Origin: Pyrinomonadaceae bacterium
GTDB lineage: Bacteria; Acidobacteriota; Blastocatellia; Pyrinomonadales; Pyrinomonadaceae
DNA length: 43,953 nucleotides
Direction: 5' to 3'
NCBI GenBank assembly: GCA_030838445.1
Contig: JAUZFQ010000015.1
Location: forward strand, 75,001-118,953
Below, piece by piece: positions 31,606-39,993 of this stretch. Position 1 is the stretch's first letter. Every line of letters starts with the position of its first letter. The notes under the pieces are model-generated. The model searched no databases. It was not told the origin of the DNA and was given only the letters and a program-made list of their open reading frames with translations. Both the position numbers and the translations under genes were made by a program.

Positions 31606-33000
31606 TCAGGGGCGCGTGTACATGTCAACGACGCGTTCAATGGCGCGGCGGCACACGGCGCAGAAAGTGTCCGTGCGCGTGAACATGATGCAGTCCACTT
31701 GTGGCCGGTAAAAACCTTTCGCCTCGTAGTTCGCGCCCTCGAACGCACCGACCTTGTTCGCGTATTTCTCGCGCGCAAACATGCCTTTCTCGTACGCTAA
31801 CTCTTCGTTAAAGAGCGCGTCCATCTCCTGTTCGGGACGCCCCTGTGCGCGTATCTCCCGCCGTCGCGCCTGAATCTCGCGCGAGTATTTCTCAAACGCT
31901 TCTTTGTCCCAAGGGGTCGGCAGCGGCGTGTCGGGGCTGACGAGGTCGCGCCATTTCAGGTTCTTCGGGTCGAGCAGCGCGGTCACGTTCGGCTCCCACG
32001 GCTCGATGCGTTCGGTCGCGGGGGCATAGGCCACGGCCGACGTGTAGTACTCGTCGGCCAGCCCCGCGAAGTGATGCCCGAACTCGTGTACGAAGACGTA
32101 TGGCGACCACGCGCTGTCGGCGGCGACCGTGCTGTAGAGGTTGAAGATGCCGCCGCCGCCGTATGTGCGGTTGTTGACGAGAATCTCCACGAAGTCGTAG
32201 GGGGCGAACGAAGCAGCGCGGCGGAGGGCGCGGTTGTCGAAGGTGAGCACGTAACGCTCCGAGCCGAAGGCGTCGTAAGTCGCGCCGAGCGGCGAGTCGC
32301 GGTGGACGCCCGTCGAGGGGCGCGAGATGCCCGACTCGGATGCCGGGGGAGACAAGCCCCACACGTTGAAATCCCTGCGCCGCTCCTTGAACGGGGAGGT
32401 CTGGAAAAGTGTGACGACAAGACGCCGCGCGTCGCGCTCGAACTTGCCCGCCTCGGCGGCCGTGTAGCCGTCGCCGAGAATCAGCAGGTCAACTTTCACG
32501 GACGGGTCGCCGTTCTTCTCAATTTCGATGACGCGCGCGGGCGCGTTTGTTTTCGCGTTCGAGACGAAGATGTCGCGCGGGTCAACTTCGGTCGTCCAGA
32601 TTTCGCGGAAGGCGTTGCGGGCATCGCGTTTCTTCAACAATATCTGGACGGGCGCGGCGGGCGCGGGAAACCGTAGCGACTCGTGGAAAGTGCGGTTCGC
32701 CGTTTTGGCCTCGTCCGTCGTCTCCCACTCGCCGTAGATCGAGGCGAAGCCGCGTGAGTAGAGCAGGCGATTCGTCTGCCTGTCTCTAACTTCAAACAAA
32801 TACTTGCCGAGGTTCGACTCGTCTACCGCGCGGCGCGGATTGCCCGGCCACGCCAGCGGCTCGACGACAATCCTGTCCACGCTGAACAACTCCTCGGCGG
32901 CGTTGCCCGTGTGATAAAAGTCGAGCCGCATCGTCTCGACCGCAAAAGTTTCCACCGAAAAAGCTGCCAGTAAGATCGCGAGCCACAGAAATTTTTTCAT
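31606..33000 (-). CDS. Secreted M64-family metallopeptidase
   Basis: A zinc-dependent secreted protease of MEROPS family M64 (IgA-peptidase-like fold; most members in free-living bacteria have unknown substrates). The 464 residues start at ATG 33000 (MKKFLWLAILLAAFSVETFA, a clear signal peptide). The N-terminal beta-rich domain (about 25-160) is M64_N-like. The catalytic domain begins near VDLLILGDGYTAAEAGKF. The zinc site HEFGHHFAGLADE starts at about residue 305: HExxH, a downstream Gly, and Asp as probable third ligand. Cys residues (DCIMFTRTDTFCAVC) lie close to the C-terminus. An in-frame GTG at 33009 is possible but less likely. The gene is convergent with 31220 and divergent from the J-domain gene. 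Confidence 0.9.
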   Translation of the reverse strand: MKKFLWLAILLAAFSVETFAVETMRLDFYHTGNAAEELFSVDRIVVEPLAWPGNPRRAVDESNLGKYLFEVRDRQTNRLLYSRGFASIYGEWETTDEAKTANRTFHESLRFPAPAAPVQILLKKRDARNAFREIWTTEVDPRDIFVSNAKTNAPARVIEIEKNGDPSVKVDLLILGDGYTAAEAGKFERDARRLVVTLFQTSPFKERRRDFNVWGLSPPASESGISRPSTGVHRDSPLGATYDAFGSERYVLTFDNRALRRAASFAPYDFVEILVNNRTYGGGGIFNLYSTVAADSAWSPYVFVHEFGHHFAGLADEYYTSAVAYAPATERIEPWEPNVTALLDPKNLKWRDLVSPDTPLPTPWDKEAFEKYSREIQARRREIRAQGRPEQEMDALFNEELAYEKGMFAREKYANKVGAFEGANYEAKGFYRPQVDCIMFTRTDTFCAVCRRAIERVVDMYTRP

Positions 33001-33116
33001 AAGCCTCACCCGAATTATCGTCTGAACGCGCCGTCGCTTGCCGCCCGAATTTTTACTCGATTGACCTTAGCTTACACTAGAGACTAACGGATACCGCACC
33101 GGGAAATTCACATCTT

Positions 33117-33206
33117 AAGTTTCAAGTTTCAAGTTTCAAGTCTGAACGTGCTTCGTTCTTTAACTTGAAACTTGAAACCTGAAACTTGAAACTATTTGAA
33201 ATCTGA
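33117..33206. repeat. Inverted heptad-repeat array ahead of the J-domain gene
   Basis: Three AAGTTTC units and a variant AAGTCTG (33117-33144) face TTGAAAC, TTGAAAC, CTGAAAC and TTGAAAC (33165-33192) and two degenerate heptads (33193-33206). The period is exactly 7. The arms form a stem of about 24 bp with one mismatch. The array lies between divergent genes, where the J-domain promoter should be. Confidence 0.85.
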
Positions 33207-33233
33207 AACTACTTATTCCGCCGCGCGCCTTGC

Positions 33234-33239
33234 TATACT
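33234..33239 (+). promoter_or_regulatory. Possible -10 box of the J-domain gene
   Basis: TATACT is a 5-of-6 match to the sigma-70 -10 element and lies 14 nt before ATG 33254, predicting a leader of under 10 nt. The -35 region is weak. No Shine-Dalgarno is present, consistent with leaderless or near-leaderless translation. Confidence 0.35.
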
Positions 33240-33253
33240 GTCCGGCACGTTTC

Positions 33254-33988
33254 ATGCAAAGTCTGAGTCTTCAACCAACTGCGGCGCGCGAAGAGCCTTT
33301 TGATCTGGCGGCGGAAGTGGCGCGTCTGGAGTCGCTGCTGTCCGTGCGGCAGTCCGAACTGACGACGCTGCAAGGGGAGATGCACGAGTTCAAAGTCCGC
33401 TACACGCAGATCGTCGGCAGCCGTCTGGCCGAGTTAGCCGAAATCGAGCAAGCCATCAGGCAGGCCGAAGCGCGCCTGCACGACACGGGCGTTGATGCGG
33501 AACGTGAAGAAGTTGAAGGCGACGCAGGCGGCGCAGGCCAGACGCACGGGGCGGAGAAGACGCCGGTGGGCAACGGCCTGCGCAAACTTTTCTGGTCGGT
33601 CGCAAAACTCTTTCACCCGGATCACGCGTCGGACGAAGCGGAAGCCAGACGCCGCCACGGGATCATGGCCGAGGCCAGCCGCGCCTACCGCGAAGGCGAC
33701 GTTGATAGCCTGCACACGTTGCTCGGCGACGAAGAACTACAATTCTTTTGCACCCGCGTCCAAGCCGCCGACACGCCCGTAGATTTACAAGACAAGCTCC
33801 TGACTCTCAAAGAAGAATTACGTACCGTCGAATTCGGCATCAAGCGACTCACACAGGACGGCCTCTACCGCACCAAACTTGCCGCCGACGAGGAAGCCAC
33901 GCACGGCCGCGACGCCCTCGCCGAAGAGGCCAAACGCATCGGCCGTCAAATCGTCAAAGCCCGCCACCGCCTCACCAACCTCATCTAA
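33254..33988 (+). CDS. J-domain protein flanked by coiled coils
   Basis: A 244-residue cytoplasmic protein with a central J-domain (about 105-160) containing the HPD tripeptide at 121-123 (KLFHPDHAS), which stimulates DnaK ATPase in J-proteins. An N-terminal coiled coil (about 18-80, LESLLSVRQSELTTLQ and following) and a C-terminal one (about 180-240) flank it. The Gly/Phe and zinc-finger regions of DnaJ are absent, so it is a class C J-protein, probably recruiting DnaK to a specific client bound by the coiled coils. ATG 33254 is preferred to TTG 33230, which would overlap the likely -10 box. No dnaK or grpE is nearby. Confidence 0.82.
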   Translation: MQSLSLQPTAAREEPFDLAAEVARLESLLSVRQSELTTLQGEMHEFKVRYTQIVGSRLAELAEIEQAIRQAEARLHDTGVDAEREEVEGDAGGAGQTHGAEKTPVGNGLRKLFWSVAKLFHPDHASDEAEARRRHGIMAEASRAYREGDVDSLHTLLGDEELQFFCTRVQAADTPVDLQDKLLTLKEELRTVEFGIKRLTQDGLYRTKLAADEEATHGRDALAEEAKRIGRQIVKARHRLTNLI

Positions 33989-34062
33989 TTTCGGTGTCAC
34001 CCACACGCGAGGGATGCGTCTGCGCCGCCGATGCTGCTTGCTCCTGTCAAGAGAAGCCCACG

Positions 34063-35289
34063 TCACAGATAGCTGAAAGGGAAACCTCTGCGGCCTTGTT
34101 TGAGTTTGCCGTACCAGAGGCAAAGCGGATAGAGAAGCACGAGGCCGCCGAGCCATGCCGCATAAACTACCCATAAGGGAAAGCCTGCGTCGGGTGGAAC
34201 ATTGGTATTTGAAGCGGGAAAATTCATAAACAAATGTCCGACGCTTTTGCCCGCCATCCAGCCGAGCAGGACGCCAAAACCGTGCGCGACAAACATCTGC
34301 AACAGGAAATAGAATAACGGCACACGCCCGAAGGTGATCAAGATGCGACTCCATAAATTATCTCTCCGCACCCCGTCAGCCCAAGCCAAGATCAGTAGCG
34401 CCGGCCCGAGCGTCATCAGCAAGAACAGTAGCGAAGGCGGATATTTCATCGTGTTGAGAAAAGAGAGAAGGGTGAATAATGCGCTGGTCTGGTTTTTCCA
34501 TGCTTGCGGGTCGCCGTAAAGATTTGTCGCGCGAATCAACACGAAGAGAATCGTGAGCGCGAGTCCGAGTCTGTACAGCCAACTGCGCCGCCGCTCGCTG
34601 TCCCACGAATAGAGAACGCCGAGCGCGTATCCGGCGGCCATCACGCCGATCCAGGGGATGAGCGGGTAAGCGACGAAAAAGTTGGCTCCATTCTCAAAAA
34701 CAGGGATGATGCCCGGCTGATGCAAAATCAACCAGATTTTTTGCAGCGTGCCGGGCGGAGGCGTCGAGGCAAACGCCACGGCCGGTGGCACTGTGATTCC
34801 GTCGAAGAGATTGTGCAGCGCAATCATCGCGACGCCCACACCTCCGACCACGCGCGCCGGAAGATAAATCAATCCGGCGAGAACAATCATTGAGACGCCG
34901 AAAACCCAAATCACTTCCGCGAACCCAAGAAAGCTGTAATCAACATTGAGCAGCATGCTGAACCGCACGAGAGTGAATTCCAACACGATTAACCACAGCC
35001 CGCGCGTCAGCAGAAATTTCGACAACTCCGTTCGGCTTTTCCCGCGCAGCAGTTGCAAGTAAATGCTCGTCCCGGCGAGAAAGACAAACGTGGGCGCGCA
35101 CAGGTGCGTGATCCAGCGCGTGAAAAAAAGCAAGGCGGTCGTTTTCGTCAAGTCGGTCGGACTAAAACGCACCGCGTCTGCGTGGACGTACTCGCGTGTG
35201 TGATCGAGCAGCATGATGACCATCACCAGCCCGCGCAGGAAGTCAATTGAATCTACACGCTGATAAACTGTCTCTCTGATCTTCGACAT
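34063..35289 (-). CDS. DUF1624 membrane protein (heparan-alpha-glucosaminide acetyltransferase-like)
   Basis: An integral membrane protein of 408 residues from ATG 35289 (MSKIRETVYQ). The N-terminal IDFLRGLVMVIMLLDHTREY motif, containing the conserved D-H pair, is typical of DUF1624/HGSNAT-like acyltransferases, which move an acyl group across the membrane onto sugars. About ten to eleven hydrophobic helices follow, including FVFLAGTSIYLQLL and PLIPWIGVMAAGYALGVLY. It ends in a short basic tail. No carbohydrate gene is adjacent, so the acceptor is unknown. It is convergent with the J-domain gene and divergent from the esterase at 35598. Confidence 0.85.
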   Translation of the reverse strand: MSKIRETVYQRVDSIDFLRGLVMVIMLLDHTREYVHADAVRFSPTDLTKTTALLFFTRWITHLCAPTFVFLAGTSIYLQLLRGKSRTELSKFLLTRGLWLIVLEFTLVRFSMLLNVDYSFLGFAEVIWVFGVSMIVLAGLIYLPARVVGGVGVAMIALHNLFDGITVPPAVAFASTPPPGTLQKIWLILHQPGIIPVFENGANFFVAYPLIPWIGVMAAGYALGVLYSWDSERRRSWLYRLGLALTILFVLIRATNLYGDPQAWKNQTSALFTLLSFLNTMKYPPSLLFLLMTLGPALLILAWADGVRRDNLWSRILITFGRVPLFYFLLQMFVAHGFGVLLGWMAGKSVGHLFMNFPASNTNVPPDAGFPLWVVYAAWLGGLVLLYPLCLWYGKLKQGRRGFPFSYL

Positions 35290-35597
35290 AATTCTTGAAG
35301 CCACTTGATTGGTTTCTTGTCGTCTAACAAGCGGTACGAACGTTCGCGCCTGAGAAGGGCGTAGATTAAATCAAATCGAGATGAGTTCAAGTGCCACTTT
35401 CTTACTATCAAACAAGTCCAATTCCCCTGAGACGCGCCGGAGCGATAAGGTTGAAGATAAATTGGTACACATCAATCGGCCATAAATGGCACTTGTGACA
35501 AAGCTATTTTCAGGTAAAGTTTTCCTGTCAATTGGACAGCATGACGTGGTTCGCGGGACATAAGTTTACGGAAAGATAAAATGGGAAGAGGGAATAT
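35290..35597. promoter_or_regulatory. AT-rich intergenic region with interleaved inverted repeats and a small palindrome
   Basis: Between the divergent DUF1624 and esterase genes I see no ORF. Bases 35388-35396 (CAAGTGCCA) are the reverse complement of 35487-35495, and 35416-35423 (GTCCAATT) of 35530-35537. The two pairs interleave. The second right arm lies within a palindrome CTGTC-AATTG-GACAG (35525-35539) about 60 bp before the esterase ATG, an operator-like position. TAAAAT at 35577 is a possible -10 box without a clear -35. Confidence 0.4.
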
Positions 35598-36464
35598 ATG
35601 ATGCAAACATCCGTGCGTATCGCGGGCGCAATCATCTTTACAGTTCTGCTGGCTTGCTCCGCCCGCTCGCAGCAGGTCGTGAATCTTTGGCCGGGCGTAG
35701 CTCCGGGTTCAGAGAGCTGGACGCAGAAGGAAAGGATTATCGAGAACACTCCTGTCGGAACTGTCATCTTCAACGTCGTGACTCCGACCTTGACGGCTTA
35801 TCTGCCGGAGCGCAACAAGGCGACGGGAACCGGCGTCATCATCGCACCCGGCGGCGCATTCGTTGCTCTGGCGATCAGTCTGGAGAGTTATGATGTGGCG
35901 CGTCGGCTACAAGAAAGAGGCATCGCCGCGTTCGTGCTCAAGTACCGGATCACGGAGAAGCGCGGGGAAGGCATCCCGGCGAACATGGACATGGACGAGG
36001 CCGGAAAGTACGGCATCGCCGACGGCATTCAGGCGATCAAAGTGGTTCGGCGGCACGCGGCGGAGTGGGGCGTCTCTCCCGACCGCGTTGGCTTCATGGG
36101 CTTCTCGGCCGGGGCGATGGTCACGAGCGCAGCTTTGTTACAGAAGGACGCCGCGGCGCGCCCGAACTTCGCCGCAATGATCTATGGCGCGCCGTTCGGC
36201 AAGATGCCGGACATACCCGCACAACTGCCACCCATGTTTCTGGCGTGGGCGCAGGACGACGCAGTGGCGCTTAAGCCGATAGTCAGATTTTATGACGCGC
36301 TCAGATCAGCGGGACATAAACCGGAGACACACATTTTCAGCGCGGGCGGCCACGGCTTCGGGATGAAAAAACAGGGCACCAGCAGCGACCACTGGATTGA
36401 TGCGTTTCATTACTGGTTGGAAGCGCAAGGGCTGGACGGGCGCGCAGGGAATCCCGTTCGTTGA
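35598..36464 (+). CDS. Secreted alpha/beta-hydrolase esterase (acetyl-xylan-esterase-like)
   Basis: A 288-residue exported carbohydrate-esterase-like hydrolase. The N-terminus (VRIAGAIIFTVLLACSARSQQ) is a signal peptide; the Cys could suggest a lipoprotein but no strict lipobox is seen. LWPGVAPGSESW is typical of bacterial acetyl-xylan-esterase-like proteins. The oxyanion motif is APGGAF, the nucleophile elbow GFSAGA (Ser near residue 170), the acid in WAQDDAVAL and the His in GGHGFGM near residue 255. AGAGGG 5 nt before ATG 35598 supports the start (ATG 35601 is next to it). It is followed after 33 bp by another secreted esterase in the same direction, probably a two-gene operon for ester removal from polysaccharides or other esters. 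Confidence 0.87.
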   Translation: MMQTSVRIAGAIIFTVLLACSARSQQVVNLWPGVAPGSESWTQKERIIENTPVGTVIFNVVTPTLTAYLPERNKATGTGVIIAPGGAFVALAISLESYDVARRLQERGIAAFVLKYRITEKRGEGIPANMDMDEAGKYGIADGIQAIKVVRRHAAEWGVSPDRVGFMGFSAGAMVTSAALLQKDAAARPNFAAMIYGAPFGKMPDIPAQLPPMFLAWAQDDAVALKPIVRFYDALRSAGHKPETHIFSAGGHGFGMKKQGTSSDHWIDAFHYWLEAQGLDGRAGNPVR

Positions 36465-36497
36465 CCGGGTCATCTTTGCGATTCAGGAGATAATGGT

Positions 36498-37346
36498 GTG
36501 ATTAAATTTTTTGGAGTTCCAATATCTATTCTTCTTTATGGAATGCTCTCTACGATATCAGGTGTGCAGGCGAGTGCCGTTGACAAGGCCGCACCGCTGG
36601 TCATCGGCGAGACATTCACCATTGATTCTAAGATTCTAAGCGAGACGCGGCGCATCAACGTCTACCTGCCGCCCGGCTATGCGGAATCTCCCGCCGCGCG
36701 CCTGCCCGTGCTGTACATGCCGGACGGCGGCATGGCCGAGGACTTCCTGCACGTGGCCGGTCTGGTACAAGTGTCGGTGGGCAACGCGACGATGCGACCT
36801 TTCCTGCTCGTGGGGATCGAGAACACACAGCGGCGGCGCGACATGACCGGCCCCACCGAAAGCGTGGAGGATAAAAAGATCGCGCCGCGCGTGGGAGGCT
36901 CCGGCGCGTTCAGGAAATTCATCCGCGACGAGTTGATGCCGCAGGTGAAGGCGCGCTACCGCACGACCGGCGAGACGGCGATTGTGGGCGAATCACTCGC
37001 CGGGTTATTCGTCATGGAGACTTTTCTCCTCGAACCTGATCTGTTCGATACTTACATCGCCTTCGATCCAAGTCTCTGGTGGAACAATCAAAAACTTGTC
37101 AACAGCGCATCTCAGCGGTTGACCGCGCAACCCGGGCTGAAGAAGACTCTCTATTTTGCGAGCAGCGGCGACAGCGGGCTTGAGTTGATCGCGCAAGGGC
37201 TAACGGAAGTTTTGAGCAAGAGTGCGCCTCCCGGCCTCAGTTGGCATTACGAGAGGATGCCGGAGGAGAAACATTCGACGATCTATCACCCGGCCGCGCT
37301 CAAGGCTTTTCGCGCGGTGTTCAAGCCTGATACGAGGAAGCCCTAG
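36498..37346 (+). CDS. Secreted esterase D / enterochelin-esterase-like hydrolase
   Basis: 282 residues, PF00756-type esterase. The start is GTG 36498: AGGAGA lies 7 nt upstream and the following residues form a signal peptide (MIKFFGVPISILLYGMLSTISGVQASA). The family pattern includes RRINVYLPPGY, VLYMPDGGM, the nucleophile elbow GESLAG (Ser near 160), FDTYIAFDPSLWWNN, and a C-terminal EEKHSTIYHPA supplying His. Relatives hydrolyse S-formylglutathione, siderophore esters or feruloyl esters; the signal peptide argues against S-formylglutathione. It is convergent with the MocR gene, 39 bp apart. Confidence 0.87.
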   Translation: MIKFFGVPISILLYGMLSTISGVQASAVDKAAPLVIGETFTIDSKILSETRRINVYLPPGYAESPAARLPVLYMPDGGMAEDFLHVAGLVQVSVGNATMRPFLLVGIENTQRRRDMTGPTESVEDKKIAPRVGGSGAFRKFIRDELMPQVKARYRTTGETAIVGESLAGLFVMETFLLEPDLFDTYIAFDPSLWWNNQKLVNSASQRLTAQPGLKKTLYFASSGDSGLELIAQGLTEVLSKSAPPGLSWHYERMPEEKHSTIYHPAALKAFRAVFKPDTRKP

Positions 37347-37385
37347 GGACTTATGGAAATCACATCGCCGCGTTGCCGCGCCCCC

Positions 37386-38873
37386 CTACATAGCTTCATC
37401 GAGCACCCGCGCTAATTTCTTCACGCCTTGCTTGATCAGTCTTTCATTAAAAGCCGTGTAGCCGAGCAGCAATCCGCCACGTAAATGTTGCTTGATGCAG
37501 TAAGCCGAAACAGGCGCACACTTCAAATTCGCTCCCGCTGCGCGACGCGATACATCCCGGTCGTCAATGCCGCTGGGAAGCCAGCCGATCAGGTGCATGC
37601 CCGCCTCTGCGGGCGCAACTTCCAACATCCCCTTGAGATTTTTTCGCACCTCTTCGACCAAAATTTGCTGCCGCTCTTCGTAAATTCCGCGCATCCGGCG
37701 GACGTGCCTAGCGTAGTGTCTTTCGGCGATAAATTCGGCGAGGACGGCCTGATCGAGCGAAGGCGAATGTAAATCGGTGAGCGCGCGCGCCGCCGCAAAG
37801 ACTTCAATTAAATTCGTCGGCACGACCAGATAGCCGAGTCTGAGAGCGGGGAAGATTGTTTTACTGAACGTGCCGAGATAGATCACGCGCCCGTCGCGGT
37901 CGAGACCTTGCAGGGAGGCGAGCGGTCGTCCGCCGTAACGATACTCGCTGTTATAATCATCCTCGACAACGTAAGCGTCTCTTTCCCGCGCCCATTCGAG
38001 CAACTTCAAACGACGCGTCAAACTCATCGTCACGCCGAGCGGATACTGGTGCGACGGCGTGACGTAGGCGAGCCGCGCTTTGCGGCTTCGCTTCCGCGCC
38101 GTTTGCAAATCGAAACCCTCCGCGTCAATCGGCACGGGAACGAGGCGCGCGCCCGTCGCCGCGAATATATCGCGCGCTCCGTAATAGCCGGGGTCTTCGA
38201 GATAAACGTCCGTTGTTTTCGACAGGAAGATTCTGCCGATTAAATCGAGCGCCTGTTGCGTGCCGTTGGTGATGATGATTTGTTCCACCTCGCACAGCAC
38301 GCCGCGCGCCGACGCGAGATGCGCGGCAATCGCTTCACGCAAAGGCCGGAAGCCGACTGCATCTCCGTAGTTGAGAATTGCCGGGGGCGGTCGCTTCTGC
38401 CACCTCTGCGCGATCTTCGCCCACACGTCGAACGGGAACTCCTCAGTCCCCGGCACGCCGTGCTCAAAAGGCACGAGCGAGCTTTTGCCGTGATGGCGCA
38501 AAATGCTGTCGCTGTGTTGCGCCAAATTCTTACCGTAGTCTGAAAACTTCACCTTGCGCGGCAGAGAGCTTTCCTGATGCTCCCGACGCCCCGAACCCGA
38601 AGTTTGCAGAAACTCTTCCGGCAGATGCGCGGCGACGAAAGTCCCCGCGCCCGTCTTCGCTTCGAGATAACCTTCGGCGAAAAGTTGATCGTAGGCGTTG
38701 ACGACCGTCATCCGCGAAACGCCGAGATGCTTGGACAACAGGCGGGTCGGCGGAAGCGGCGCGGTCGGGCGCAAAGTGCCGCTCAGAATCGCACGGCGAA
38801 TCGCCTCGTAAATTTGACGGTAGAGCGGCAGGGCGGATTTCCCGTCGAGCATGATGAAAGGTGGATAAGGCAT
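37386..38873 (-). CDS. MocR/PdxR-family regulator (GntR HTH fused to aminotransferase fold)
   Basis: A 495-residue transcription factor of the MocR family. A GntR winged helix-turn-helix (about 13-82; PLYRQIYEAIRRAILSGTL, SRMTVVNAYDQL, TGAGTFV) is joined by a linker to a class-I aminotransferase-like domain (about 135-490). That domain has the PLP lysine in GTFSKTIFPALRLGY, an upstream EDPGYYGAR, and VEDDYNSEYRYGG. MocR proteins bind PLP or PLP-amine adducts and often control a divergent gene plus themselves. The promoter on the minus strand is TAGACA-17-TATAAT, and its expected start point falls at or within a few bases of ATG 38873, so the mRNA is probably leaderless. TTGGTCTA and TTTGTCTA repeats overlap that promoter. 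Confidence 0.92.
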   Translation of the reverse strand: MPYPPFIMLDGKSALPLYRQIYEAIRRAILSGTLRPTAPLPPTRLLSKHLGVSRMTVVNAYDQLFAEGYLEAKTGAGTFVAAHLPEEFLQTSGSGRREHQESSLPRKVKFSDYGKNLAQHSDSILRHHGKSSLVPFEHGVPGTEEFPFDVWAKIAQRWQKRPPPAILNYGDAVGFRPLREAIAAHLASARGVLCEVEQIIITNGTQQALDLIGRIFLSKTTDVYLEDPGYYGARDIFAATGARLVPVPIDAEGFDLQTARKRSRKARLAYVTPSHQYPLGVTMSLTRRLKLLEWARERDAYVVEDDYNSEYRYGGRPLASLQGLDRDGRVIYLGTFSKTIFPALRLGYLVVPTNLIEVFAAARALTDLHSPSLDQAVLAEFIAERHYARHVRRMRGIYEERQQILVEEVRKNLKGMLEVAPAEAGMHLIGWLPSGIDDRDVSRRAAGANLKCAPVSAYCIKQHLRGGLLLGYTAFNERLIKQGVKKLARVLDEAM

Positions 38874-38881
38874 CTCCCACG

Positions 38882-38910
38882 ATTATAAATTGGTCTATCC
38901 GGTTTGTCTA
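38882..38910 (-). promoter_or_regulatory. Near-consensus sigma-70 promoter of the MocR gene
   Basis: On the minus strand TAGACA (38910-38905), a 17-bp spacer and a perfect TATAAT (38887-38882) are present. The -10 box ends only 8 bp before the ATG at 38873, so transcription should begin within a few nucleotides of the start codon. Confidence 0.7.
38890..38910 (+). promoter_or_regulatory. Direct-repeat operator for the MocR regulator
   Basis: TTGGTCTA (38890-38897) and TTTGTCTA (38903-38910) are direct repeats 13 bp apart. MocR/PdxR-type proteins bind direct repeats; the C. glutamicum PdxR sites, as I recall, contain TGGTCTA-like cores. The pair overlaps the spacer and -35 of the MocR promoter (autorepression) and ends 10 bp upstream of the -35 of the divergent gene (activation). 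Confidence 0.55.
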
Positions 38911-38920
38911 AAATCGGTTA

Positions 38921-38948
38921 TTGCGAACATTCCGATTATGTGTAGAAT
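38921..38948 (+). promoter_or_regulatory. Sigma-70 promoter of the metal-dependent hydrolase
   Basis: TTGCGA (38921-38926), a 16-bp spacer and TAGAAT (38943-38948), with a start expected near 38955, leave a leader of about 50 nt before ATG 39004. Confidence 0.55.
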
Positions 38949-39003
38949 TTATTTTGCAGAGGGCAGAGTTAGTTACTTAAAATGAAGGGAAAGAGTTCGG
39001 GTC

Positions 39004-39879
39004 ATGACGACAAATTCCATAACGGCAATGATGAAACTACTGTTCGTCCTGTTAATTATATTGTCCGTTAACGTAAGCGGGGCGACGGCGCAGCAGGAAA
39101 CAAAATTAAAATGGTACGGGCACTCGGCTTTTTCGATCACGACACCGGGCGGCAAAGTCCTCTTGATTGATCCGTGGATCAAGAATCCTTCCAACCCGGA
39201 AGCCAAGGACGGGCGTGACCCGTTAGCGGCCATCACCAAAGTTGATTACATCCTTCTCACGCACGGACACCGCGACCACGTCGGCGATGCCGTCGAGATT
39301 GCCGGACGCACTGGCGCGGCGCTCATCAGCAATCCGGAGTTGGCGGGAAATTTGGTGAAGCTGGCGGGCTTTCCGGCCAAGTCCGCGGAAACCGACAACA
39401 TCATGGGCATCGGCGGCGAGATACAAATCGCCGACGGCGAAGTGACAATCGCCATGACACCGGCCATTCATTCGAGCAGTGTCTTCAATCCCAAAGCCGG
39501 GGCGAATGAGCCTGAACGCGCCTATGGCGGCAATCCGGCAGGCTTTGTCGTCATCATCAAAAACGGCCCGACGATTTATCATTCGGGCGACACGGCGTAT
39601 TTCAAGGACATGGAGACCATCGGCGAAAGCTATGCGGTAGATGTCGCGCTGCTCAACATCGGCGGGCACTTCGGCATGGAGCCGCGCATGGCGGCGAAGG
39701 CCGCGCAAATCATGCGCGCACGCCTCGCCGTTCCACACCACTTCGGAACTTTTCCGGGTATCTCGCAAAACACAGACGCCTTTGCCGCCGAACTCAAACG
39801 AACGAAAATTGATCTTCACGAAATGAAGCCCGGCGCAACTATCTCGTTTCGCGGCAAGCAACTCATCCGAGCGAAATAG
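39004..39879 (+). CDS. Secreted UPF0173-like metal-dependent hydrolase
   Basis: A metallo-beta-lactamase-fold hydrolase of the UPF0173 group with a signal peptide, 291 residues. The hydrophobic segment MMKLLFVLLIILSVNVSGATAQQ suggests export; ATG 39028 would give a tighter signal peptide, but 39004 is kept as the longer frame. The core begins KLKWYGHSAF. It continues with LLIDPWI, the dinuclear metal motif THGHRDHVGD, a later MTPAIHSSS, YHSGDTAYF, and HFGTFPG with the final His. UPF0173 members are usually cytoplasmic, so an exported copy is notable. It is divergent from the MocR gene, whose operator lies between them, so it is the likely MocR target. Substrate unknown. Confidence 0.88.
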   Translation: MTTNSITAMMKLLFVLLIILSVNVSGATAQQETKLKWYGHSAFSITTPGGKVLLIDPWIKNPSNPEAKDGRDPLAAITKVDYILLTHGHRDHVGDAVEIAGRTGAALISNPELAGNLVKLAGFPAKSAETDNIMGIGGEIQIADGEVTIAMTPAIHSSSVFNPKAGANEPERAYGGNPAGFVVIIKNGPTIYHSGDTAYFKDMETIGESYAVDVALLNIGGHFGMEPRMAAKAAQIMRARLAVPHHFGTFPGISQNTDAFAAELKRTKIDLHEMKPGATISFRGKQLIRAK

Positions 39880-39993
39880 ACTCGACGGATGAATCAGTGC
39901 GACGGCGCGCTTCCGAGGTCAGCCGCACGGGATCGAGGCGAACTGTTTCGCCACGGCACAACAAGCGACGAATTAAAGGAGGCATTGATACAC

